Shown: positions 35,301 to 43,725 of the stretch, piece by piece
How positions within the stretch are numbered: position 1 is the stretch's first letter
How the letters are laid out: every line of letters starts with the position of its first letter
The notes under the pieces: model-generated
Databases searched by the model: none
What the model was told of the DNA's origin: nothing
The model's input: the letters and a program-made list of their open reading frames with translations, nothing else
Assembly (NCBI GenBank): GCA_016787895.1
Contig: JAEUTN010000022.1
Span: forward strand, 62,001-126,000
DNA: 64,000 nt
Direction: 5' to 3'
Origin: Bacteroidia bacterium
Lineage (GTDB): Bacteria; Bacteroidota; Bacteroidia; B-17B0; Aurantibacillaceae
Translations under genes and position numbers: made by a program

Positions 35301-36864
35301 CCTGCTCACTATAAAAAATGGTTTTGTGAGAGGAGAAGGAAAGGTACACGGTGATCCCGGACACATCAAAATTGACAGCAAACTCAATTTATTTCAGTCG
35401 GAGGTAAAGGTGGATTACACCAATGTCACCTATTTTGTTACCGGCGATATTGAAATTATGCCTGATCAAATCCGCTTCTCGGACCTCTTGTTACGTGATA
35501 AAAACATGCGATCGGCTGTAAAAGGCACCTTAAATGGAAACATTTTTCACGATAATTTTGAAAACATACGACTCGACTATGACTTGAATTTCAAAAACAT
35601 GCTCAGCCTCAACACTACAGAAGAGCTCAATCCGTATTACTTTGGCCAGGTATACGGCAGCGGAAATCTTGGCATTTACGGGTACCTTAACAACCTGAAC
35701 ATGGAAATCAACACCAGCGTTGACAAAAATTCCAAATTCATCCTTCCATTAGATGGTCCTGCTGAACTCAATGATGAAAATTACATCACGTTTGTGGTAA
35801 AAGACACACTTAAGAAAGTGAAAGAAAATGTACTGACCGGGTTTAATCTGGACATGAATCTGAAAATCAGTCCTGATGCGGAGTTGAGTATATTAATGGA
35901 CAGAAAAACAGGAGATGTGTTAAACGTTCAGGGTGAAGGCAATCTCGATCTCAACATCAACACACTTGGCAAATTTGATATGACCGGAGATTATATCATC
36001 ACTGAAGGAGAGTACTTGTTTACTTTGAAAACGCTGATCAATAAAAAATTTGAAATTGAGCCGGGCAGCAGCATCACCTGGAGCGGTGATCCCATGAACG
36101 CCGAAATTGATGTGGTCACCAGATACCGGCAACGGGCATCGGTAGCACCTTTGCTGAACGATACCACGGGCATGTATGGCGCCCGTCAACCGGTGGATTG
36201 CAAACTCAACATCACCGGAAAACTGGCAACACCCAATATCCATTTTGATATTGATGTGCCTAACCTGGAACCAACAGCAATGGCAAGAATAGAAAATGTA
36301 TTGAGCGATGAGGCTGAACTGAACCGTCAGGTTTTTTCTTTCTTGTTATTCAGGAGTTTTACCGTGCCTCAGATTTATACCTCGCAAGGCGGTGGGGTGT
36401 CGGCAGGAAGCGCGGCTGCTTCAACAGGCAGTGAAATGCTGAGCAACAGGGCCAGTGAATTCCTCAACTCTTATTTTGGGAACCTTACCGGTATTACCGA
36501 CATGCAGGTTGGCGTGAACTACCGGCCGGGCACCACTTCAAGCGGAGAAGAATTTGATGTGGCCCTGAGCAAACAATTCATGAATAACAGGATAACAGTA
36601 GATGGAAACTTCGGTGTTAACTCGAATCCCAGCAACAGTTCTACGGGACTCATTGGTGATGTGGTGGCTGAATACAAACTGTCGGAAGATGGAAAATACA
36701 GGGTGAAAGTATTCAACCAAACCAACGATAATACTCAGGTTACTATCCTTGGAGGACCCTATACCCAGGGTATAGGTTTATTTTACAGGGAGGAATTCAA
36801 TACGTTCAGGGAATTGATGGCCTATTACCGGAAAAAAACAGAAAGAAAAAAATCTGCTAAATAA
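32392..36864 (+). CDS. tamB: Translocation/assembly module TamB (AsmA/DUF490 family)
   Basis: A 1490-aa inner-membrane-anchored, lipid-channel-type beta-taco protein. One N-terminal transmembrane helix (about residues 8-30) is followed by ASAYLSRELQTKVEVKQVKIDFFTSLHL, the typical AsmA-like opening. Repeated beta segments run through the periplasm. The C-terminal DUF490 domain is clear (about 1100-1480: ITEGEYLFTLKTLINKKFEIEPGSSITWSGDP and later FLLFRSF). TamB and relatives move phospholipid to the outer membrane and help insert barrel proteins. ATG 32392 is chosen over an upstream in-frame start because the promoter box lies between them. Confidence 0.92.
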   Translation: MPRKITRIFINSFAYLFVTLVLFSFAFLLAIQSHTFQTWLGKKASAYLSRELQTKVEVKQVKIDFFTSLHLNSVTIFDQQQDTLFLGTIDAYIKTFNLRDHLIYLKETRLYNSTIKLKRNSKTRDFNFDFLLDYFSNPDSSRNSSNTWQFEAGELDLRNIRFMYNDERDTSIDLRHIDYEDLLISGLHGHFKRIDLFSDSLKAQVQGLGFKEKSGFELTELSGQVSLNSKHLEVKQLRLITPRSQLAGRIGFNYQDWDDYSDFVYKVDLNSELKDSSYIDSRDIAFFSDELDGLNHRLSLSGKVKGRVNDLRLSDLNFAFGNQTRYRGYASIQGLPDLESSFIHLDAKQFTTDYRDLLSIPTYPFREGGKIPLPEELKLLGRISFKGKFDGFLSDFTTYGKFNTAIGNADTRLSLRLGEKKSDIEYHGKLSTENFDLGKLLGIGGLNALSMSGELDGTGSDLESLAAGFNFDIRNLAYNMYNYKHIRVRGHFENKIFNGMLVSLDSNVNFDFNGSVDFNKKVPDLQFISTINRIDLSALKFLTSQDSGIVSAQVLIDTRGNSIDDLSGLINLDNLIYVLHGKKYKLSSLNLDLNQENTLKKIHLSSAYLNSSLSGRYKLSNLLGVFKNFLYNYYPTFFLKPQKNTAYNDSLALEINIKNFNTLHELFFKDYMLSRGSRIQIGFDAGRNKFDLQGDLPVFTYRDFNFYASRIQVNELGKNLKANINTQAITFQDSNLVNQLSTIITSGDRNINYSMFWNNQDTIPNFGKINGGMSFNPGSFDMFCDTIRIKNAYNDWTLKSPNTISWLKDGSLIVIPLVLNNNDQEINISGKYTTALSDSLLVNSVNVDLSSFNALLHLFGLKFNGTLNGHMVFSNPNEQFIFRGDIDVQNFKLNDNSLGKVVLKTDYNTSGKFIRLNGYSSLGLGEFLGGAMKDITFNGNYYLDGRQETIDIDFIANTANLRLLNPLLEGLLTIKNGFVRGEGKVHGDPGHIKIDSKLNLFQSEVKVDYTNVTYFVTGDIEIMPDQIRFSDLLLRDKNMRSAVKGTLNGNIFHDNFENIRLDYDLNFKNMLSLNTTEELNPYYFGQVYGSGNLGIYGYLNNLNMEINTSVDKNSKFILPLDGPAELNDENYITFVVKDTLKKVKENVLTGFNLDMNLKISPDAELSILMDRKTGDVLNVQGEGNLDLNINTLGKFDMTGDYIITEGEYLFTLKTLINKKFEIEPGSSITWSGDPMNAEIDVVTRYRQRASVAPLLNDTTGMYGARQPVDCKLNITGKLATPNIHFDIDVPNLEPTAMARIENVLSDEAELNRQVFSFLLFRSFTVPQIYTSQGGGVSAGSAAASTGSEMLSNRASEFLNSYFGNLTGITDMQVGVNYRPGTTSSGEEFDVALSKQFMNNRITVDGNFGVNSNPSNSSTGLIGDVVAEYKLSEDGKYRVKVFNQTNDNTQVTILGGPYTQGIGLFYREEFNTFRELMAYYRKKTERKKSAK

Positions 36865-36871
36865 ATTCACA

Positions 36872-37561
36872 CTAATCTTTCACCGGAACAGATACCTCGG
36901 CTAACAGGTTTTCGCTGTTTAAGTCAGCCCCTTTGTAAATCAAATAAAGGGAAACAATCATGATGACATGAGAAATGTCCTTGTAATTGAACCATTCGTG
37001 CAGATTGATTCTGAGACTATGAGTTATGATGGAAAGAAATGCCACCAGAATTCCTGAAACAATGTATTTACTTCCCGGATCCCTGCGTGTATCGTAAAGG
37101 GAATATACAATCAGGGAAAATACCAGAACTATTCCCGCGTGAATCTTCACCAGAACAAATTCATTTTGAAGAAATGTGATAATCAAAAGAGCAATCACCC
37201 ATAACCACACAAAGGTGTTCACCCATTTTTTGGTTCCTTTTTCTTTTGAGAGGTAATAATAGGCCGCTGAAAAACAAAATAAAATGGATAATAAACTCAA
37301 ACTGTTCATGAGAAACAATACCGTATTAAAAAATGTATCGCCCAATTGAAAATGAACGGCATGGGCAATACTGCCAAAAATTCCACTGATGCCAATCATC
37401 AGAATAAACAGCGCCTTTTGCCGGGAATACCGGTGGTTATAACTCCACAATTGCCTGAAGTAATACAAGGCCATAGCAAACATGATCAGGTTCGTAAGAA
37501 TGATCATGGGTTCAAACAAGATAAAACCCTTGACGGTAATAAACGTGTAATCGAAATTCAT
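36872..37561 (-). CDS. Seven-helix membrane protein with CREST-like residues
   Basis: A 229-aa protein with about seven transmembrane helices. In helix 2-3 it has SGIFGSIAHAVHF (Ser followed by His), and near the C-terminus HEWFNYKDISHVIM (His, Asp, His with helix spacing). The pattern S...H, D, HxxxxxxxDxxH recalls the CREST superfamily (alkaline ceramidase, PAQR, Per1), whose members are zinc-dependent membrane hydrolases. The match rests on pattern and topology only. It is a lone gene between convergent tamB (7 nt away) and the antiporter gene. Confidence 0.62.
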   Translation of the reverse strand: MNFDYTFITVKGFILFEPMIILTNLIMFAMALYYFRQLWSYNHRYSRQKALFILMIGISGIFGSIAHAVHFQLGDTFFNTVLFLMNSLSLLSILFCFSAAYYYLSKEKGTKKWVNTFVWLWVIALLIITFLQNEFVLVKIHAGIVLVFSLIVYSLYDTRRDPGSKYIVSGILVAFLSIITHSLRINLHEWFNYKDISHVIMIVSLYLIYKGADLNSENLLAEVSVPVKD

Positions 37562-37597
37562 TTAATCCTGCAATAACGGCATTTTTTTTGAGTCTAA

Positions 37598-39760
37598 CTA
37601 GCTATTGTCCTGCTCTTTATCGTCTTTTTTGAACTTACCGGCTACCTTTTCAGTAAGGTGTTTCACCTTTTCGTAGTTCTTGCCGATTTTGGTGGTGGTA
37701 ATATCACTAATGCCCCCATCCTGCAACACCTTCGCCAACGAAGGATAAAACACCACAAAACTGGTAAATTCAGACGTTTTATTGAGCAATTTGGGCATAT
37801 CGTCCACATGAAAATCGTAACTCAGGGTTTGACTCCGGGAACTTAAAAACACAAACAAATCGTCGGTTTTCAAATCATCTATCACATCAAAATTTTCGAA
37901 GCTGTTTAATTCCATGTATTTGTAAAATGTTTTCTTAAGATCCCCAACCGACTGGGCAAATGCCGTTAAAGTAGATTCCGGACCATATACCAGAGTTCTG
38001 TTGCCTGTTTGTTTCAGCAAAGCGTTGATTTTTTGGGTAACGTGTAAAAATCCGGTCTCTTTCTCAGCGTTGGGTGTAAGCACAACAATCACCCTTTGAA
38101 AGGTATTGATGGGTTGCAACACTTTGGAAATGATAAGCGCTTGTTTTGATTTGGCCAGGAGGTTATTCGCCATGTTTCCAAAAATAAGATTGGAGGTGCC
38201 CGGATTGGATTTGTAAGAAATAATGATGTCGGAGATGTTGTAGGCCTTGGCGGTTCGGATAATGCCGTCAACAATACTCAAATCCACCTTTTTGAGCACC
38301 TCCACTTTTTTATCACCGCTTGCAATTTGTTCGGTTGCTCCTTCTATCACCCTTCTTACCAGATTGATTTTTTCATCGGCATCCGCATCGTCCTCTACAA
38401 TGGACAAAGGATATATGGGTTCAGGTGATTTTTGATCCTTAATTAAAAGCGCAAGGTCTATCAAACGTTGTATGTTTTCGGGATTACTCACCGGAATCAG
38501 AATCCTTTCAGGTTTTTCGCTGCCCCTTTTAACCACGTCTTTTTCCAGAACCGCGATTTTACGCGCCGCTTTTTCTGTTACAAAAGAACTGGCCAAACAG
38601 GAAAGCAGAATTAAAATGATGGTACCATTAATAACATTCTGATCAAACAATTGAATATCAAAGCCCACCTTAATGATAGCCAGGGTTGCCGCAGCATGCG
38701 AAACGCTCAAACCAAACAGGATGTTTCTTTCGTTTTTTGAATAGTTGTAAATACGGGCCGTGATGTCGGCTGCCAGATATTTGGTGACCAATCCTACCAG
38801 CGACAAAATGCCGGCAAACACCAAAGCGTTGTATCCTTTGAAAAACAAAGCCAAATCAACCAGCATACCGGCACTGATCAGGAAAAAAGGAATAAAGAGG
38901 GTGTTGCCGATAAAAATAATCCGGTTCATCAGAATGCCGTTGTGCGGAATTACTTTGTTTAAACCCAATCCTGCCAAAAACGCGCCAATAATGGGCTCTA
39001 CACCTGCCAGTTCGCTCAGGAATCCTGAAATAAATACCATGGCCAATACGTAAATGTATTGTGAGCTGGCCTGGGCTTCGATGTTTCTGAAAAACCAACG
39101 GCTTACCCGTGGCAATAAATAAAGCGTTGAAAATCCCAGGAGGCTGAGTGAAAACATGATCTTCACAAAAAACATTCCTGAAAATTCACCCACTACTGAA
39201 TTGGTAATGATGGCCAGAAGCACCAGCACGGCCGTATCGGTAATGATAGTACCGCCAAAAGCCACCTGAACAGCTTTGTTTTTTACAATACCCATGTTGC
39301 TTACAATCGGGTAACTAAGCAGGGTATGCGTGCTGAACATGCTCGCCAATAACAGAGCAGGCCAAAAACTAAATTGGAAAACATAAACGCACACTACATA
39401 ACCAATAATGATGGGAATAAAAAACGTGAGGGAACCAAACACGATGCTTTTGTTGCGGTTGTGCTCAAATTCCTGCATGTCGATTTCAAGTCCGGCTAAA
39501 AACATAATATACAGAAGTCCGGTTTTTGACAACAATTCAAAACTGTCGGTAGATTCAATGATGTGCAGAGAATTGGGGCCAATAATAATACCTGCGATAA
39601 TCAAACCAATAATGCTGGGGATTCTGAAGCGTTTTGAAAGCAGGGGCGAAAACAGAATGATGAGCAGCGTGAGTGCCAGAATCAGCACCGGGTTGCTTAA
39701 TGGAAAATACTCGTTCAAAAAGTGATTGAGCCTGAAAAGATAGTCTTGAAAGTTGCCCAT
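37598..39760 (-). CDS. KefB-type cation:proton antiporter with C-terminal cytosolic domains
   Basis: A 720-aa monovalent cation:proton antiporter (CPA2). About 12-13 transmembrane helices occupy residues 15-400, beginning VLILALTLLIILFSPLLSKRFRIP, with the conserved AGLEIDM segment near residue 90 and TDTAVLVLLAI near 175. A soluble C-terminal region (about 420-700) contains two universal-stress-protein-like folds (RILIPVSNPENIQRLIDLAL, RVIVVLTPNAEKETGFLHV) instead of the TrkA-N domain of E. coli KefB. It probably moves K+ or Na+ against H+. It starts 9 nt after the stop of the barrel protein gene upstream, so they form an operon. Confidence 0.88.
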   Translation of the reverse strand: MGNFQDYLFRLNHFLNEYFPLSNPVLILALTLLIILFSPLLSKRFRIPSIIGLIIAGIIIGPNSLHIIESTDSFELLSKTGLLYIMFLAGLEIDMQEFEHNRNKSIVFGSLTFFIPIIIGYVVCVYVFQFSFWPALLLASMFSTHTLLSYPIVSNMGIVKNKAVQVAFGGTIITDTAVLVLLAIITNSVVGEFSGMFFVKIMFSLSLLGFSTLYLLPRVSRWFFRNIEAQASSQYIYVLAMVFISGFLSELAGVEPIIGAFLAGLGLNKVIPHNGILMNRIIFIGNTLFIPFFLISAGMLVDLALFFKGYNALVFAGILSLVGLVTKYLAADITARIYNYSKNERNILFGLSVSHAAATLAIIKVGFDIQLFDQNVINGTIILILLSCLASSFVTEKAARKIAVLEKDVVKRGSEKPERILIPVSNPENIQRLIDLALLIKDQKSPEPIYPLSIVEDDADADEKINLVRRVIEGATEQIASGDKKVEVLKKVDLSIVDGIIRTAKAYNISDIIISYKSNPGTSNLIFGNMANNLLAKSKQALIISKVLQPINTFQRVIVVLTPNAEKETGFLHVTQKINALLKQTGNRTLVYGPESTLTAFAQSVGDLKKTFYKYMELNSFENFDVIDDLKTDDLFVFLSSRSQTLSYDFHVDDMPKLLNKTSEFTSFVVFYPSLAKVLQDGGISDITTTKIGKNYEKVKHLTEKVAGKFKKDDKEQDNS

Positions 39761-39769
39761 GGCTCAGGT

Positions 39770-40462
39770 TTAAGGGTTGGATTCGGTTTTTAAAGTATAT
39801 CGGCTTCTTGTGCCTCTGTATAAACCGTATAGCGTGGGTACTTTTAAATTCATTCTTAATCCTGCACTCAAACACACATCCAGGATGTTAAACTCATTGT
39901 AGCCCTCTGAAACACCCATTCTCATTTTATAATCGGCAAAAAAACTAAAGCGTTTAAAAAAATACTCGTAACCCGCACCGGCATTTATTCCCCACCATTG
40001 GGTCTTCACATCTGAATTGTCCTCATACAAAGTATTCAGGTTCAAATAATCCCTTACACCAGTATAAAAACCCGAAAATACATTGTAGCTGAGGCCAAAG
40101 ATGGGATAAAAAATAGCCTTTCCCTCGCTGAATCGTGCAATAATGTGCAGGTTGGTTTCAATGGTATTGGCTTTCACATTGTACCAGGTAGGTGCAATGT
40201 CAAGACTTTTGTATTGTGTGTATTCAACAGTACCTCTGAACAGTTTGGTTCCTCCATAGGCCAGTGAAAGATGAAAACCGTAGGCCTCATTGTTTTCTTT
40301 TACATTGCGGGAGAGGAACAACACACTGCCCGCAGCTCCTGCGCCCAAACCCAGACGCGTGGTGAGCGGTTTGGTTTTAACCGGTTTTACCACACGTACC
40401 TGCGCACGCATTGGCAAGGAAGCCATGAGAAAGGCAGACAGTAAAAGTAAAACAGACTTCAT
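39770..40462 (-). CDS. Outer-membrane beta-barrel protein
   Basis: A 230-aa exported protein: signal peptide (about 1-20, ending MRAQ), short Lys/Pro linker, then 8-10 amphipathic strands (LGLGAGAAGSVLFL, YGFHLSLAYGG, AIFYPIFGLSYNVFSG, WWGINAGAGYEYFF, RFSFFADYKMRMG, CLSAGLRMNL). Looks like a small OmpA/OmpW-like barrel; ligand unknown. The start ATG 40462 lies 5 nt after a TAAATTTG box (40468-40475). A longer frame to 40534 would swallow that promoter. It precedes the KefB-type gene in the same operon. Confidence 0.78.
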   Translation of the reverse strand: MKSVLLLLSAFLMASLPMRAQVRVVKPVKTKPLTTRLGLGAGAAGSVLFLSRNVKENNEAYGFHLSLAYGGTKLFRGTVEYTQYKSLDIAPTWYNVKANTIETNLHIIARFSEGKAIFYPIFGLSYNVFSGFYTGVRDYLNLNTLYEDNSDVKTQWWGINAGAGYEYFFKRFSFFADYKMRMGVSEGYNEFNILDVCLSAGLRMNLKVPTLYGLYRGTRSRYTLKTESNP

Positions 40463-40467
40463 TTTTA

Positions 40468-40475
40468 CAAATTTA
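40468..40475 (-). promoter_or_regulatory. -7 box TAAATTTG of the barrel-antiporter operon
   Basis: Perfect TAnnTTTG on the minus strand, ending 5 nt before ATG 40462; probable leaderless transcript. Confidence 0.55.
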
Positions 40476-40544
40476 ATCGATTTTTGAAGCCCTTTGTTCC
40501 CAAACCAAAATATGTTAATCCACAGAGGATTCAAAAACTATCCT

Positions 40545-40552
40545 TAATTTTA
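40545..40552 (+). promoter_or_regulatory. -7 box TAATTTTA of the carboxypeptidase-like protein gene
   Basis: TAnnTTTA ending 6 nt before ATG 40559. No clear -33 element. Confidence 0.4.
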
Positions 40553-40558
40553 GGGTCG

Positions 40559-41209
40559 ATGAGGACCGGTATTATTCTTTTCGCGCTTTTGTTGTTTAGC
40601 TATGCCAAGTCGCAGACCGCCGGCAGCAAACCATCAGAAAACAGTTACATACAATTTTCAGGCGTTGTATTGGATCAGGACAGCCTTACCCCTATTCCCT
40701 TTGTGTCCATTCTGGTGAAAGGCACCAACCGGGGCGTGGTTTCCGACTTTTACGGATTTTTCAGCATGGTCATCAATCCGGGCGATGAACTGGAGTTTTA
40801 TTCCATCTCCCACAAACGCCGGAATTTTAAAATTGCCGATACCCTGCAAAACAAATACTATTACGCCATACAGGTGTTGACCAAGGACACCATACAATTG
40901 CAAACTGTGGATGTTTACCCCTGGCCTACCAAGGACGAATTCCGCAGGGCCTTTCTGGCGCTTAATCTCAGCGACAGTGATGCTGAACGGGCTGACAAAA
41001 ACCTGATGCGCGAAGAATTGAGTTATTTGGAAAGAACCCAGGGTGCCAGTGCCTCTGAAAACTATAAATACGCCATGCAGGCCTATTACACCAAAGTGTA
41101 TACCGCCGGCCAGCAACCGAGTTTCACCCTGCTCAATCCTGTAAAATGGGCCGAATTTATTGAAGCCTGGAGAAGCGGTAAATTGAGTGGAAAATCTAAA
41201 ACCAAGTAA
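40559..41209 (+). CDS. Exported protein with carboxypeptidase-D regulatory-like domain
   Basis: A 216-aa protein with a signal peptide (about 1-19, ending AKSQ). A beta-sandwich follows that is typical of carboxypeptidase regulatory-like domains: IQFSGVVLDQDSLTPIPFVSILVKGT, NRGVVSDFYGFFSMVINPGDELEFYSI (about 35-90). Bacteroidota often place this domain at the N-terminus of SusC-like receptors, but here it is stand-alone with a helical C-terminal tail (about 130-216). It probably sits in the periplasm or outer membrane; partner unknown. Confidence 0.8.
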   Translation: MRTGIILFALLLFSYAKSQTAGSKPSENSYIQFSGVVLDQDSLTPIPFVSILVKGTNRGVVSDFYGFFSMVINPGDELEFYSISHKRRNFKIADTLQNKYYYAIQVLTKDTIQLQTVDVYPWPTKDEFRRAFLALNLSDSDAERADKNLMREELSYLERTQGASASENYKYAMQAYYTKVYTAGQQPSFTLLNPVKWAEFIEAWRSGKLSGKSKTK

Positions 41210-41211
41210 TT

Positions 41212-41478
41212 TTACTTGTTCAGTCGTTTTTTCGAACGACGCATTTGTTTTTTAGCGGCTTTTTTCTGGCGTTGCAATTCTTTTTTATCGGCTCTGGCCA
41301 TGCGCGCGCTGGGTTTGTTTTTGGCCTTTTTTTCAAGATAAGGATTGTAAGAACTGCCGCTTTTTTTCCAACCCTTTTTCACCTGTTTCACCGGCTTGCG
41401 TTTGGAGTTTTGTCCATGCGCCGGGATCTGAATGGCTAAAAAGAAACTGAGAAGAATATAGGAGATGTATTTCAACAC
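41212..41478 (-). CDS. Small basic exported protein, 88 aa
   Basis: Not recognised. A signal peptide (about 1-22, ending AHGQ) is followed by a very Lys/Arg-rich mature part of 65 residues with no hydrophobic core, likely disordered. Such proteins may bind nucleic acid or anionic polymers outside the cytoplasm. The start is uncertain: GTG 41478 or TTG 41475. It is convergent with the carboxypeptidase-like gene, 2 nt apart. Confidence 0.55.
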   Translation of the reverse strand: MLKYISYILLSFFLAIQIPAHGQNSKRKPVKQVKKGWKKSGSSYNPYLEKKAKNKPSARMARADKKELQRQKKAAKKQMRRSKKRLNK

Positions 41479-41536
41479 TAATTAAACGCCTAAGTTAAAA
41501 ATTGGTTACACGCAAGCGCTTAACTTATTGGAAAAC

Positions 41537-43327
41537 TTATTCAATGGAACTCTTCAAAAGGGCCTCGCGGTATTTTTCAAGTATGGTTGATTTTGAGATA
41601 AAGCCTTTGTACTCATTGTTTAACACAACAGGGATGTTCCATAAATGCGATTCATCAAATAACTTCAAGGCTGAGCGAATATCGTCTTTTTCTGTGATGA
41701 TTTGCCTGGCCTGGTGCATGAGTTCACGAACCGATACAGTTGTATAAAACTCCTGTTTAAACATCACTTCGCGTATGTCGTCAATGGTTACCAATCCTTT
41801 CAGATTTAAATTATTATCCAATACGGGAAACACATTGCGCTTAGAATTCGAGATCACCTCCACTAAGTCGCCCAAAGTGCAATTGATGGATACGCTTGAA
41901 AAATCCTTTTCAATAATCGATTCCAACTGAAAGCTGCTCAACAAATAATCGTCGGTGCTGGTGGTAACAATTTTTTCTTTTTCCTGAAGTTTTTGCATAT
42001 CCAGACTCAGGGGCATAAAGGCTTTAGAAACGGCGTAGCTTAAAGCCGAAACAATCATCAAAGGGATAATTAATTCATAACCTCCCGTAATTTCAGCAAT
42101 CAAAAATATGCCGGTAAGCGGGGCATGGAAAAAACCACTTAAAATACCGGCCATGGCCACCAGGGCAAAATTACTTACCGGCAAGTGGGTAATTCCGGTT
42201 TCATTCACCAAACCGGCGAATAAAAAGCCCAGTAGTGCGCCCATGAACAGGGAAGGTGCAAAGTTTCCACCGTTTCCACCTCCACCTATTGTGAAACCTG
42301 TGGCCACCGGCTTTATCAGCAACACCAAAGCCAGTAAACTGTACAACCAGAACTTTTGACCGATCAGGGACTTAAAAAAAGAATTATCGAACACCTCGCC
42401 GGGGTGTAAATTAGAGAGGGACTTGATGGTGGTGTAGCCCTCTCCCAACAAAGGAGGGAAAAGCAAGATCATCGCATACAAACCCGCACCGGCAAGGAGG
42501 GTTCTAATCAGCAATTTGTTTTTAAACTTCTTAAAGAGGTTCTCAGAAAACCGAAACACTTTTGAATAATACACGGCGCCGATGCCGGAAATGATTCCCA
42601 ATAAAAAATAAAATGGCACATTGATGTAATTGAAAGGCTCCTGCAACTTAAAATTCAACAACACATCCTCGCCCAAAATAACTTCAGAACACAGGGCCCC
42701 GCTTGCGGCTGCAATCAAAATGGGAATGAACGCCGAAATGTTGGCTTCCACCAACAACACCTCAAGCGTGAACAAAACCCCGGCTATCGGTGTGTTAAAG
42801 GCGCCCGCAATTCCCGCTGCCGCCCCACAGGCCAACAACAGGGTGCGTTCTTTGTAATTTAATCTGTACGCTTTACCGAAATTGGAACCTATGGCTGAAC
42901 CTGTGGTTACAATAGGTGATTCAACCCCGGCAGAACCTCCTAAACCCACCGTTAAGGCACTCGTAATAATATGGCTGTAGGTTTGGTCCTTTGGCAAAAT
43001 GCTCGATTTACGTGCAATGGAATACAAAATATTGGACAATCCCTTGCCCAGTTTGTTTTTATTAAAGTACCGCACATAAAGCACACACAAAGAAATTCCA
43101 AGCAATGGGGTTAGCGCCACCAATCCCAGATTTTCGAAGGACAGGAGACCAATGGCTTTGCCTACCAGGTGCACGGCTTGTTTTAAAGCTACGGCCGCCA
43201 ATCCTCCTGTTAAACCAACCAGTATAGCACTAACGATGATGAATTGTTTGGGATTTGTTCGACCCTGAATCCACAGCAAAGGTGTTTTGCTGATTTTTAT
43301 GATTTCCAACCAATACTTCATGCGCAC
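41537..43327 (-). CDS. ClC-family chloride channel with CBS domains
   Basis: A 596-aa ClC protein: about 18 membrane helices (residues 20-430) followed by two CBS domains (about 455-590). Selectivity motifs are GGSAGVESP (gating Glu present), GGGNGGNFAPSLFMGALLG, and the conserved FNTPIAGVLFTLEVLLVEA. At the position of the internal proton glutamate of E. coli ClC (FIIEEM) this protein has FTLEVL, a Val, as in true channels, so passive Cl- conduction is more likely than Cl-/H+ exchange. The CBS pair probably senses adenine nucleotides. A TAAATTTG box is at 43358-43365. Confidence 0.93.
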   Translation of the reverse strand: MRMKYWLEIIKISKTPLLWIQGRTNPKQFIIVSAILVGLTGGLAAVALKQAVHLVGKAIGLLSFENLGLVALTPLLGISLCVLYVRYFNKNKLGKGLSNILYSIARKSSILPKDQTYSHIITSALTVGLGGSAGVESPIVTTGSAIGSNFGKAYRLNYKERTLLLACGAAAGIAGAFNTPIAGVLFTLEVLLVEANISAFIPILIAAASGALCSEVILGEDVLLNFKLQEPFNYINVPFYFLLGIISGIGAVYYSKVFRFSENLFKKFKNKLLIRTLLAGAGLYAMILLFPPLLGEGYTTIKSLSNLHPGEVFDNSFFKSLIGQKFWLYSLLALVLLIKPVATGFTIGGGGNGGNFAPSLFMGALLGFLFAGLVNETGITHLPVSNFALVAMAGILSGFFHAPLTGIFLIAEITGGYELIIPLMIVSALSYAVSKAFMPLSLDMQKLQEKEKIVTTSTDDYLLSSFQLESIIEKDFSSVSINCTLGDLVEVISNSKRNVFPVLDNNLNLKGLVTIDDIREVMFKQEFYTTVSVRELMHQARQIITEKDDIRSALKLFDESHLWNIPVVLNNEYKGFISKSTILEKYREALLKSSIE

Positions 43328-43357
43328 TCACATCACGCTTAAAAAGCGTTGTGAACC

Positions 43358-43365
43358 CAAATTTA
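43358..43365 (-). promoter_or_regulatory. -7 box TAAATTTG of the ClC gene
   Basis: Perfect TAnnTTTG on the minus strand, 30 nt before ATG 43327. Confidence 0.5.
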
Positions 43366-43405
43366 ATTTTTTATTCGGGATTTCTCTTGCTAACCGAATG
43401 CACCC

Positions 43406-43723
43406 TTAGTCAAGAGGTTCAGGGTATTCACCAAAATGCCCCGCATTCTCACGTAAACGCAGTTCCTTCACTTCCAATTGCAGCTGTTTAATTCTCTGCA
43501 ATAAATGCACTATGGCATCGATGCCGGCCATGTTGATATCGAGTTCGTAATGCAGGCGTAACAGTTTTTCAAAATCGGCCAATTGCGATTTTCTGAGGCA
43601 GGGGGTTTGTTCCACCAGCACCAAATCGAGCAACTCGTATTCGCTCAAACCCGAAACAAAGGTGAATTCCACCGAATAATAACGGCAGAGGTCCTCAAGG
43701 GGTATTAAATCGTCCTGTTCCAT
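43406..43723 (-). CDS. cbpM: Chaperone modulator CbpM
   Basis: A 105-aa MerR-like helical protein that binds the J-domain of CbpA and modulates its activity. It contains LCRYYSVEFTFVSGLSEYELLDL and a C-terminal coiled-coil helix (LLQRIKQLQLEVKELRLREN). Identity rests mainly on size, predicted fold and position directly after the DnaJ-like gene (2 nt gap), as in many cbpA-cbpM operons. Confidence 0.85.
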   Translation of the reverse strand: MEQDDLIPLEDLCRYYSVEFTFVSGLSEYELLDLVLVEQTPCLRKSQLADFEKLLRLHYELDINMAGIDAIVHLLQRIKQLQLEVKELRLRENAGHFGEYPEPLD

Positions 43724-43725
43724 GT

